This document shows positions 1-10,862 of a DNA stretch of 64,000 nucleotides, piece by piece. The translations under genes were made by a program, and so were the position numbers. Under the pieces are notes generated by a model. It saw nothing but the letters and a program-made list of their open reading frames with translations, made no database searches and was not told where the DNA came from. The stretch is from Cryptomeria japonica (lineage: Eukaryota; Streptophyta; Pinopsida; Cupressales; Cupressaceae), in the NCBI RefSeq assembly GCF_030272615.1, contig NC_081414.1, positions 764,689,413-764,753,412 of the forward strand, given 5' to 3'. How positions within the stretch are numbered: the stretch's first letter is position 1; each line of letters starts with the position of its first letter.

Positions 1-97
1 GTAAGCATACCAACTCTTCTTTTGTTATTTTATGCATATTCAAGGTTGTATTATGTTTTAGCAGTTCAATGATATCATAATTGTTTATTTCTCGTAG

Positions 98-1957
98 ATG
101 GAGTATGTTATGACATACCCATGGAGATGCAGAGTACCAAGGTGGGAGGCATGGAACTGTATCCACATATTTAGAGAAGACACAAATCCATGGATGTTGA
201 TGGAGGGAATCTATAAGTAAGCCCAAAAGCCCTTATTTGAAATAGATACACAATTCAACTAAGCGATCAAATCTAAATTGTCTTCATAATTCCTTCTTTC
301 AGGATGCCAAGTGAATGGAGCAAAAAGATTTTAGAACTAGCAATATTGGATTTCAATATCTTGCAATCTCAACATTAGAATGAACTCAAACATTTGGCCC
401 AGTAATACAACTCTATCTAAATTCTTTGTGATAGTTAATATTAAATTGTATATTATTTTTGCAAAGGAATTAATTCAACTATATTTTGTAGAAGATTTGA
501 AAGTAATATAATTAAAAGTATAATAAAGAAAATCAGTCTACCATACATGACATACATTCTCATCAATTTTTCATCAAAATAGTGAGTGAATTTTAAAATT
601 ATTTAAAACTTGTGGTTGTTTATCCTTTAAACTAAGCTATATACTTGTGGTGATACAAATGTCTAGATGGTGGGATGATGCAATTGTGAAGCAACTAAGT
701 TTCTTTAGGCATCGACATGTGGAATTTTATTTTTGGCATACATGTGGATTATATGAGCCTGAATATGTAGCAACAAGATTATGTTATGCCAAATTGGGCA
801 CTCTCATTACTATTGTTGATGATATTTTTGACACTTATGGAATAATTGATGAGCTTATACCCTTTAGGGAGGCTTTGATCAGGTAAGTTATGCATTACAA
901 ATTTTTATTTAGTAGCATAACCTAATTTGAAAAGAAAATTAAAAAATTAAATCATAATAATGTACAATGTGTTATCTATTTATTTTTATGTGGCTTGGTA
1001 TATCAAGTTATTTACTCTAACTTCATTATGTAGTTGGGATATGTCTATGATGGATCAACTTCCAGATTACATGCAAACTACTCTTCAATTTGCCCATAAA
1101 ACTTATATGGATATAGTTATTGAGGCTGAAAAGATACATGGTCCCCGTGTGCAACAATGGATGAGGGATTATGTAAGTTAGAGGTTCTAATTTGATTTAA
1201 AGTTGATGTTTATAAATCTATACATATAAATTTTATGCACTTAATTTTTCATTTAAATTGATTTAATTTTATTAGTTTTAAGGTATATTTCATATCTCAT
1301 ATTGCAGTGGAAGACACTAATTTGGGCAGAATTCCAAGATTCTAAATGGATTGTTGATGGCTATCATCCAACTTTGTCTGAATATTTAAAGAATTCATTG
1401 ATATCTTCTGCTGTTCATGTGTCAACATTGTTTCCCATGATTTTAATGAACATTAATCTCCTAGATGATATTTTGAAGAAAGTTAATAATTTTGAAAGTA
1501 ATGTAGCTTGGGCATGTCGATTAATTGATGACACCAAAGACTTTCAGGTATCTATCTACCATATTTTACAATTATGAATTTTGATCCATTATAATTTTGA
1601 ATAATATGAATAAAATGTTATAACACATTTGTCTCATTCCTCTTCTTGTTAAAGATTGAACAAGAGCATGGAGAGACTACTTCATGGATAGAATGTTATG
1701 TGAGAGACAAACCTGGAACAACTAAGGAGGAGGCTTTAGATCATATAAGGATACTTATTGAATTAAACATGGAAGAATTGAACAAGCAGTGTTTATTTTA
1801 TGATCATGATATACCAACTTGTTGTAAGAGGTTGTATTTTGATTCTATGTACAGATTTGTGGCTTTCATTTGGAGGGACATAGATGGGTTCTCAATATCA
1901 CATGAAGGTATTAAAAATGAAATAATGAAAATTCTTATTGAGCAAGTACCTCTCTAG
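98..1957 (+). pseudogene. Class I terpene synthase, C-terminal half (six exons), one premature stop
   Basis: Class I terpene synthases ionise a prenyl diphosphate with Mg2+ held by DDxxD and NSE/DTE motifs. Exons read as 98-216, 303-401, 667-882, 1034-1172, 1308-1547 and 1655-1957, all with GT-AG borders; the coding lengths sum to 1116 nt, a multiple of three. The RxR motif (RHRHVEF) and DDxxD motif (VDDIFDTYG) lie in the 667-882 exon and the second metal motif (LIDDTKDFQIEQE) spans the 1308 and 1655 exons. The C-terminal end (IEQVPL, then TAG) is normal. The upstream exons, which would hold the N-terminal domains, lie off the left edge: position 1 is itself a GTAAGC donor. An in-frame TAG at 376-378 precedes the metal-binding motifs, in a stretch that reads like the conserved LDFNILQSQHQ block of conifer enzymes, so the product would be inactive. 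The product type (mono-, sesqui- or diterpene) cannot be assigned. The family call is firm; pseudogene status rests on one base. Confidence 0.88.
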
Positions 1958-2970
1958 GAAGGGAGAGATAAAAAAACCATATTTTATTTGTTGTTCTTGT
2001 GAAATTTCACTTATCGACCCAAAATTCAATGGGTGAAAATTTTACAACTAGAGTGTATGTGAGGCCTACCCTAGCATGCAAAGATTGCATAATCTAGTGG
2101 ACCAAATATGGTTTGTAAATTTAATATACCTTGGACATTTAGCTAGGAGCTTATGACCCTTCTAATATATTTTCTTATTATTAAAAGCAACAAAACAAGG
2201 GTGTTGACCCTTCTAGTATGTTATTTTTTATAATGATGTTAATTAAAATAATTTAGATTATTGTACTTGATGATGATGATATTACTAGTCGTTGGCTATG
2301 CTATATCTCATTTGATTCTCATATCATAAAGTATGCCTTGAATTGTTGTGAAGTCCACCCTTTGGTGGCCTAGACATTCTTCTTTATGACTAATATTATT
2401 TCAAAACTTTTCATTAATACTTATAATTATGATGAATAGACATGAAATTTTAGGATTAAACTATATTTTTATTGTGAAATACATGTGTACAATAAACTTA
2501 ATTATGCTTGATGATGTTACTATTTTAGATGGTTAATTATTAAGAATTACTTGGTTCAAATGCTCTAATTTTTAACATGGGTTAGGCTATACTATTATTA
2601 ATATCTATCAAGTGTCGATTAAATGAATGACTTTACACATTTTCTATGCTTAAAATTAATGAGAAATATATTAATTAGAAGAAAAATATGATTAATTATT
2701 ATAATATTGTTTCTTTGAGCTTTTGAGTGAATTTGATTATTGAACATGTGTATTATAGTGTATTATTTTCATCTATGTCGCTTTGATTATCTTTCTCGAC
2801 TATGATTATTACTTAGATATATTAACATATGAAATCAAGTGTGCAAAACAACTCCATGGCTAATGAAAGTGGAGGCCTTCATAAAACCCTAATGTGATCA
2901 AACTTGTGATGCTTGACTATAGTGGATTTTGGAGGGACTAGCATCTATATGCAATGTGAAACATTGTGAA
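1958..2970. other. AT-rich 3' flank of the terpene synthase, nothing recognised
   Basis: Downstream sequence with no coding frame, repeat copy or RNA gene that I can recognise. The true 3' UTR and polyadenylation site of the synthase must lie at its left end, but no clear signal could be singled out. Confidence 0.5.
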
Positions 2971-5120
2971 TGTTATTTGTAAATTTTGATATGTCATAGG
3001 GTTATTATGGTTAGCATGTGAGTTGAGATAACATCCTAGTTGTCCAATTTCATATTTGACCTTAAATTGATTTCTAAATTATCTTAAAATATTATTTTTA
3101 TATATTTTTTGTGGTTTTCAAGGCCCTATAGTGGATACCTATAGATTAGATATCTATTTGGCCATTTATCTTGAGTCTTGGATAAAATGTGATAGGAAAT
3201 GAAAAAATTAAAGTTTAGAGATGTGGGATAGTTTACTTGTCACCATTTCACCTCCATTTTCCAAATATTTTATATGATCTTAAGAAGCTGATAAGATTTC
3301 AAACCTCAGTGATAAAACCTTGTAAGATTTTTCATGGGATGAGTTCCCAAGTACACTCCATTCCCCAAGGTGTGACACATGTGTGAGGTATTTTAGTCAA
3401 ACATTATTTAAGAGTGAATAATAAGGTGATGTAAGTGTCACCTTCCTATTTAATAAATCCAAATTTAAAATTCCTATTTACCATCCTTTTGTGGATGAGG
3501 AGGGAGCTTTTTCGGTTCATTTTTGTTGTGACTTGTAGTAGAAGGAAAAGAAGGAAGAGTTGCATACTCGGGATTGTGAGAACGTCTTGAATTAAGGATT
3601 TATATAAGAAAGCTCCACCAACTCTTCATCAATTTATTAGAAGCTTGAGATGTAGACCCTTAAGATCCTAAAATGTTGGCTATATTGGCTACCTAATTAT
3701 GTGAGTTTTTATCCACGGAGGTTGTTGTTTATGATAATATTTATTCATTTCTTTATTATTTGGGTGTGGTTTTGTTTATTTTAACACTTATTGTGGTTAA
3801 GGGGTGGTTTGTTATAAAAATTGAGTGTTTGTGTTTTTTGAAGTATCGAGGTAAGAAGAAAAGTTCTTTCACATTTTCCCTTTATTGGATTTTGTTATAG
3901 ATTCATTATGTTGGAACATGTCTAGTGTCTCCCCTTGGGATTTATTACATGGTTCAATAGCCTCTTGTGAGATCCTTAATTGGGATGGTAGTAGTTTCTT
4001 GAACAGGTGCATATTTTGCAAAAAAATGTCCATCTCAACTCCCTACAAGTCATATTAGAGTGGGGTCATAAGTTTGAATCCCATTGGGTAACACTAAGGG
4101 TAATATTGTAGGAATGCATCTAACATATCCCCTCAATATTTGTGACATGGTTTAACAACCTCTTGTGAGATCCTTAATTAGGATGTAGCAATTTCTTGAA
4201 AATGTGCATATTTGGGGTAAAATGGCCAGCTCAACTCCCTACACATTATTGTGATTGTATCCTTGGGTTTGATTTTTGTTGTGCCCTAAGAGTGAGTGTT
4301 GGGATATTTCCATGTGTGTGATCTTGGGTTTCACTAAAGGCCTTCAAGCTCAAGGGTGTCTTGTGAGAAAGCCTAAGGGTGAGAGGTGAACTTCCCCTTG
4401 GTTTTGTGGGCATGAAAATTCTTGTGTTTTGTAGACCTTCTTTGGTGGAGTTTCTTCTTTCCATGGAGATGGAATTCTCAACCTTCAAGTTTAGTTAGGA
4501 GGGTTCTTGTAAATATGTAATAATACATTTTATTTTTTGAAAGGGTATTGGGTTGTAATAGATTTTTGTAAAAAGAAAAATCTTTTTAAGTTTCAAAAGT
4601 TATTATATCAATCTTAATTTTTTAAGTTACTCATTTTATCGAAATGAGTTATTAAGAAGAAATTCATAGGTAATTCATGGAATGAATTTTAGTTCAAAAT
4701 ACATATAGATTCTAATACTTAATCACTATCATGCACAACTTGTCATTTTTATCTTGATTCTTTAAAATAGAAGGAAAAATATATAATAAAGTAAACAAAA
4801 CAAAATAAAATATACATCATCCTTGAATAGATAGATAAGCAACCTTACAAAGATTCAAATTAGATTTAACGGGATTTTTATCTCTTAAAATAAATATATA
4901 TAGGCAAATAATTATACCTACACGTAGGTGTAGAAGTTTCTTGGTTTTTTAAAAGTTTAAAAGATTTTGCAAATTTATTCATGCTTATTTGTCATAGACT
5001 CAAAATTTTCAAACCTCTACATTAACAAAAAAAAATTAAAAATCTAACTATCCAACTATACTTCTATATTTATTTGTTTAAATATAAATATCCTTTTTCC
5101 TCATATGAATAGATATTATG
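2971..5120 (+). repeat. 2.1-kb LTR-like repeat, copy 1
   Basis: Matches 8805-10862 in the same orientation over its whole length once the SINE in the second copy is removed. Homology begins exactly at TGTTA (2971; compare 8805) and fades near 5120, where the second copy ends in TAACA. The TGTTA...TAACA ends are typical of LTRs. A TATATAAG box lies near 3602. No primer-binding site follows and no clean 5-bp target duplication was found, so this is probably an old solo LTR or one end of a badly decayed element. Confidence 0.6.
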
Positions 5121-6809
5121 AAAATGAAAATTAAAAAAATATGTAACTATTTAACTATATATATTAATAATATTAAACAATTTTGAAAATGGAGTTGACC
5201 CCGCGGTGCACCAATAAAAAATGTTGGAGTGATTACACTGCCACGATAGGTTGAACCCTTGGAGGGATGGAGGATATAAGGAAAGAAATGAAGAACAAGA
5301 GAAAAACAATGGTTGTGTTGGTAAAAAGACTTGGCGATGATAGCATGGTTGTGCTTGAAGCCAACGAAGGTAGTAAAGAAGATGAAGGTAGTGGAGACTA
5401 ATGATGGCAATAGTAACAATGAAAATGGAGCCAATAGACAATGTGGTGGACAATCGAGTTGATGATGGTGGTGGAGGAGAAGATGCTGGTGACCATGCCG
5501 GGGGAGACAATAGTGGTGGTTGAGGAGGAGGAGGAGGACATGCATTAATACTAGAGATGAGGCCCCCTGCTTGTGGTCTCACCTAGAGCTAGGGCCAAGG
5601 TAAAAATCCTAGCACTTCACTGATCAAAAAAATAAACTACTTTGAAAATAATTTTGGGCGAAAACCATAATTATGTTGTGGTATGACATGGAAGTGATAC
5701 TCCACTCCCCACAAATTGTGGTCTATGAAGTGTGGAGGGTTCGCCCCACCCTCTCTCTTAGCATGAGGCATGACCTCCCATAGCGATCATCATCCTTGCT
5801 CACCTTATTCTATCACAATTCATTAGTATAAAAAAATGTTTGTTAATTAAAAGATTTATCAAAGAGTTTCAAAATCCCTCACTATCAGGATAATTGGTAT
5901 TCAAGTTTTTCCTCCTTTACCTTTATATTGGTAAAAGTCTTGAATCTAGTTATTTAAATAAAATATTATATTATTAAACATGGTATATTTTTCTCTTAGT
6001 GAGTGCTGATGTTTTCAACTAATTGTCTAATGACCTCTATAAAGTAGCTACCTTTAGTCTTTGAGTTTCTCATATTAGTGGAAAAAAAACAAGAGACAAT
6101 AAATTGTTATCCTCTATACTTTAGACTCTACTAGACTTACAGGACATGCCTTATCATAACATCTAAAATATTAGCTCTTATGCACTAAGATATTGATTAA
6201 ATCAAATATTTTCTCACAACTTTTCTAAGTTTTGAATGATTTGTATACTAGTTTAGCTAGATCTTTTAAAATTTATTCACTTTAACACCTTGAGAACATG
6301 GATCATCTTGAATACATTAAAGAAAATAAAATGTTATTTTAATTTTATTTTAGTGTTTTTAAAATCTAGGTTTTAGACTAGGATAGAACTATTTAAGATA
6401 TCATTTATTTACAATGATATGTCCAAAAAAGGTTATACTCTGCAACTCTTCTTATTGATCCCTAAACACAATACATGTTCCCCCATATCTCATTTAAAAA
6501 ATATTTAATCCATTATTTGAATAGAATTCGTAAACAAGATACACCATATATAGAAAATATATAGTAATAAGCTCAAAAACCCTTGATTTCTTTACATAAT
6601 AATTTACAAAAATGCATACATTCAAAGAGCCAAATATAGAGAACATGCGTGCATAAAAGTGCATTTCATATTAGCTTCAACCTAAACAGAAAATTGCAAA
6701 ATTTATTATGCAACAATGAACAATACTTCTCTTTATTAAATATCTCCAAAAATAACAAAACTTCTAACTAGATTGTATTTTAATATTTCTTTAAAATTTC
6801 TATAGGGTC
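5121..6809. other. Non-coding DNA with a purine-rich block
   Basis: Roughly 5275-5545 is rich in GGA, GGT and GAT triplets and gives proline- or glycine-rich frames on both strands, as expected of low-complexity DNA. No domain was recognised. The rest is AT-rich and unassigned. Confidence 0.4.
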
Positions 6810-7250
6810 GGTGCAAGAAGATGAGTCCACTTTTTGGCCAAAAAGTGGAAGTGTTTTCTCTAATTTTTCAGGTTTTGTCTCATTTGAGCTTAAATTTTGA
6901 AACACTTAGAGATTGAATCTTGGAAAAAGTCAATATTATAAAAGATAACGCTCTGAGTCTACTTTCCAAATATGTAATTTATTTTAATACCCACATAATA
7001 AAAAATAACTTTTTGAATGGATTTCTAAAAACTATGTTTTAAAAATGTATGTTTCAGGACCATACCATGCATGTGTACGACCCACACGTTTTGACACAAT
7101 TAAAATTATTTGCTCAAACCGTTTTGGGAAATGTTTGTAACACACTGAAAATTGATGACCATATTTTTTTATTTTTATTTTTAAATATTTTTTTTAATTG
7201 ATTTTTTAATGACCGTAATTATCTTTTTAAAAATTTGATGTGTACGACCC
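6810..7250. repeat. Dispersed repeat W, copy 1
   Basis: Closely resembles 57590-57960, starting at TGCAAGAAG and containing a perfect 22-bp palindrome (6827-6848 here). The shared block also holds a GGACCATACCATGCA stretch near 7060. Not recognised as a known family; no coding potential. Confidence 0.6.
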
Positions 7251-7680
7251 ACATATTTTGACGTAAACTTAACATTTTTCATTTTTTTTTAAAATAGAAA
7301 ATAATTTTGTGTAGATTGATGACATATTATTTATTTTTTAAAATTCATTAAGATAAAAAAAAGTTATTAAATTAACAAAATTAGTTAATATTTCAAGTTT
7401 ATGGACTCGATTTAGTATAAATTAAATGAAAAATAGTCAAAATAATCATTTTTAAAAAAAAATTACATATTTAGAATCTAGACAGTATAATATGAAATGG
7501 GTTTTAATTTCATATAAAAATTCTCTAATTAGAGGCACTTAAACTATTTCAGAAGTTCATATTTGTGCTTTCGTTCATGGAGATTTGAATTTGCAGGTCC
7601 ATGTCTCAAGTGTGGCCATCCCAAGCCTATTTCAGACCTAATCCTGAGGCAAGTGGCGGGTTGTGAAATCAACTTCCACA

Positions 7681-7889
7681 TAACGGGCCATCGTTTTGAA
7701 AACAGGGGCTCGTTCCTAAAATTACCATTTTGTCCAAAAATGACAAAATGCGCCCAAAAAAATGGGTAAAATTGGATTTAAAAACGGGGGCCCATTTTCT
7801 AAAAATGGGACCCCATTTCATTTTCAAGCGGGCCCTCATTTGAGAACAAAATGGGGGCCCGTTTAGTTTCACCTCGGGCCCCCGTTACT
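7681..7889. repeat. Cluster of GGGCCC-centred palindromes
   Basis: About six to seven short blocks of the form AAAAYGGGGGCCCRTTTT occur at roughly 20-40 bp spacing (near 7681, 7698, 7781, 7801, 7823, 7845 and 7871). Each is GC-rich at its centre and A/T-rich outside, inside otherwise AT-rich DNA. Confidence 0.55.
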
Positions 7890-8804
7890 TTATGCCTCTG
7901 GGACCTGAAGCAAAGACATGTCCCTGTTTCTAAGAGCATGTTTTCCAACGCGTGGACTTCCACCAATTTGTGACCCATTACCTTGCACTTACCTTATAGC
8001 TCATCCCTATTACAACATTACAAGTTCCTTTTTGTAGAAAGGACAACAACATGTTAGCCTAGGACCTAATAATAACTTTTTGTTACAATATTTTGACTTT
8101 TATGTTACAAATAAGATTTGTGAACTTGTGTCCATCATAATATTTGACATTACATTTTAAAATATATATCATTAATCACATGTATGTTAATGAAGAACTC
8201 CAATCCTGGTGCTTGAACCATTTACATGAGCCAAGAATGTTGCACTGCTACAAAATTATCAAAGTAGCTCATTCTGTTGAGCAAGATTTTATCTGATAAA
8301 ATATGGTGATCGATTGAAATTTAAATATGCCTAGTGACCCTATTTTTTCTCCCATGCTAGATATGTATTTTTTAATGGCCATTGGAACTCCTAAATTTTG
8401 ATGATCCTCTCATTATGACCGATGTATTTTGCATCCAAAATTGTGCTTGTTTCCCTACTAAAACTATCACAAATCATCTATAGGCCATTCCTTTCATCCA
8501 ATTTTGTGTTGAACAATCTCATATTTAGTTCATTACCCACACAAATTAAGGGTACTACATTAGGGCCTACATTGCTAAATTTACATTCCATTGCTCTAGG
8601 GTTTTTCTTGACCCTTATCATCCTTGATGTTAGGCATCATCTTCTTCTCCATTGATTCAATAAATGCGAGGTTCTCACTCAACTGGTCATCAACTTTTAG
8701 TATATAGGAAAACACTTCCTCCATGACCTCCATCATTTCACTAGTACCCTTTATCTATGCAAGTCTGTTAGGCCCATAATTTCATAGCTCTCCTTTATCA
8801 AATA
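7890..8804. other. AT-rich DNA, nothing recognised
   Basis: Short open frames only; no conserved motif, repeat partner or RNA gene seen. Confidence 0.4.
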
Positions 8805-9624
8805 TGTTAATTGTAAGTTTTGATATGTCAAAAGATTATTAGGGTTAATATCTGAGTTGAGTTTACATCCTAGTTGTCCAATTTCAGATTTGACCTTTGA
8901 TTTATTTCTAAACTATCTTAGAATATAATTTTTCTATTCTTTTTTGTGGGTTTTAAGGCCCTAGAGTGGATACCTATAGATTAGATATATATTTGACCAT
9001 TTATCTTGAGATTTGGATAAGATGTGATATCAAATAAAAAGTTTGAGGTTTGGATATATGGGATGTTTGACTTATCACCATCTCATCTCCATTCTCCAAA
9101 TCTCATTTGTGAGCTTGAGAGTCCAAAAGATTTCATAAATGTGAGAAAACCTTGTAATACTTTTCATGGGATGAGTGTCCAAGTGCACCCAACTCCCCAA
9201 GAGATGACACATATGAGCACTTTTAGGGAGATGTTATTTAATAGTGAATGAGAAGGTAACAAGTGTCACCTTCCCATTTAAGGATTTCAAAATTCAAATC
9301 TATTTACCATCCTTTTGTAAATGAAGAGGGGGTTATTTTTTGGTTCTTGTGACTTGTAGTAGAAAGAAAATAAGAAATAGTTGCATACTTGGTCTTGTGA
9401 GAATATCTTGGAGTAAGGCTTTATAAGAAAGCTCCACCAACTCTTCATCAATTTATTAGAAGCTTGAGAAGTAGATCCTCAAGATCCTAAAAATGTTGGC
9501 TATATTAGCTAACTAGTAATGTGAGTTCTTATAGAGGTTCTTGGTTATGAGAATATTTATTGGTTTCATGATTATGTGGGTGTATTTTTTGTCTTGTTAG
9601 AAACTTATTGTTGTTAATTCATGG

Positions 9625-9674
9625 TTTTTTTTGGTTTTTTTAATTGGTAATAGGCCGAAGCTGCAGTATTTTGA

Positions 9675-9728
<54 letters not shown>

Positions 9729-9886
9729 GTTATGTTTGATTAGATTGACCCTAGACCTTCCCCATTTTTATGGAAGGCCAAGAGTCACAACTTAGAATTC
9801 ATTTTAGATGTCCCTATTGGGAGTTGAACTTGGGTCTCCACAGTGAGAACCTAGTGTTTTAACCAGTTAAGCTCAACCCCTTGGAC
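9625..9886 (-). mobile_element. tRNA-derived SINE
   Basis: On the minus strand the head carries an A-box-like TGAGCTTAACTGG and a B-box-like AGTTCAACTCC about 40 bp further on, the internal Pol III promoter pair of tRNA-type SINEs. The far end is A-rich (AATTAAAAAAACC then a run of A). It interrupts copy 2 of the 2.1-kb repeat and is absent from copy 1. Flanks 9614-9627 and 9887-9900 match at 11 of 14 bases, a plausible aged target duplication. An (AAT)n run expanded inside the body. SINEs move using reverse transcriptase supplied by a LINE. Confidence 0.7.
9675..9728 (+). repeat. (ATT)18 microsatellite
   Basis: Eighteen uninterrupted ATT units inside the SINE body; (AAT)18 in the SINE's own sense. 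Confidence 0.95.
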
Positions 9887-10862
9887 TTAAGTTGTGGTTT
9901 GTTATAAAAGTTTATATTGTTTTTTTTTATGAAGTATTGGGGTGCTAAGAGAAGTGATTTCATATTTTCTCCTTATTGGATCTTGTTATAGATTCATTAT
10001 TGTGATTTAATCATTGGGATTGAGTTTGGTTGTAGCTTAAGAGTGATTGTTGGTCTATTCCATGTGTGTGTGATCTTGAGTTTCTCTAAAGGCTTTCAAG
10101 ATCAAGGGTGTCTTGTGAGATGATCTTCCCTTGTTCTTGTGAGAGATGGAGTTTCTTGTGTTTTGTAGTTTCTTTGGTAGAGTTTCTTCTTGTCATGAAG
10201 ATGGAATTCTTCACTTCAAGTTGAGTGAGGAGTGTTCTTGTAAATATGTAATCTTACCTATGGTGAATCTCTTTTATTTTTAAAAAAGGGACCAAGTTGT
10301 AATAGTTTTTTGTAAAATGTAAAAGCTCAATCTTATGTTTCAAATGTTGTTATTTCAATCTTTATTTTTAAGTTACTCATTTTATGAAAATGAGTTATTG
10401 AATATAAATTAATAGGTAATTCATCAAATGATTTTTAGTCCAAAATATATATAGATGCTAATATTTTCTCATTATCATGCACAAGTTGTTATTTTAATCT
10501 TGATTCTTTAAAATATAAAAAAAATAAAAATTATATATATAATAAAGAAAAAAATTAAATGCGTTCATCCTTGAATAAATAGATATAAGTAACCTTCTAA
10601 CGCTTTAATTTAGATTTCACAACATTTTTATTTCTTAAAACAAATATATATAGGCAAATAATTATACTTGGATGTAGGTGAAGGAGATTCTTGGTTTTCT
10701 AAAAGATTAAAAGATTTTGCAAATGTATTCATGCTTATTTGTTATAAACTCATCATTTTCACACCTTTAAAATTAAAATTTAGTAAACAATGAAAAATAT
10801 AGCTATCCAAATGTACTTTTATATTTATTTGTTAAAATGTTATCCTTTTTTCTCATATAACA

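Larger units (their letters stand above)
8805..10862 (+). repeat. 2.1-kb LTR-like repeat, copy 2 (interrupted by a SINE)
   Basis: Second copy of the repeat at 2971-5120, beginning TGTTA and ending TCATATAACA. Sequence of about 260 bp at 9625-9886 has no counterpart in copy 1 and is a SINE insertion. No polypurine tract precedes it, so a full element spanning 2971-10862 is not well supported; two solo LTRs of one family is the simpler reading. Confidence 0.6.

Noticed and set aside
5147-5582. Proline/histidine-rich minus-strand frames of 132 and 143 codons
   Set aside because: Two frames are open over the same GA-rich tract, as expected of low-complexity DNA; no homology recognised.
7563-7872. 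Short frames across the GGGCCC palindrome cluster
   Set aside because: Open on both strands because the blocks are palindromic; no start context or domain.
9675-9728. CRISPR-like or functional tandem array
   Set aside because: A plain ATT microsatellite in a SINE; no spacers, and the genome is eukaryotic.
2971-10862. A single complete 7.9-kb LTR retrotransposon spanning both 2.1-kb repeats
   Set aside because: No primer-binding site after the left copy, no polypurine tract before the right copy, and the 5-bp flanks do not match.
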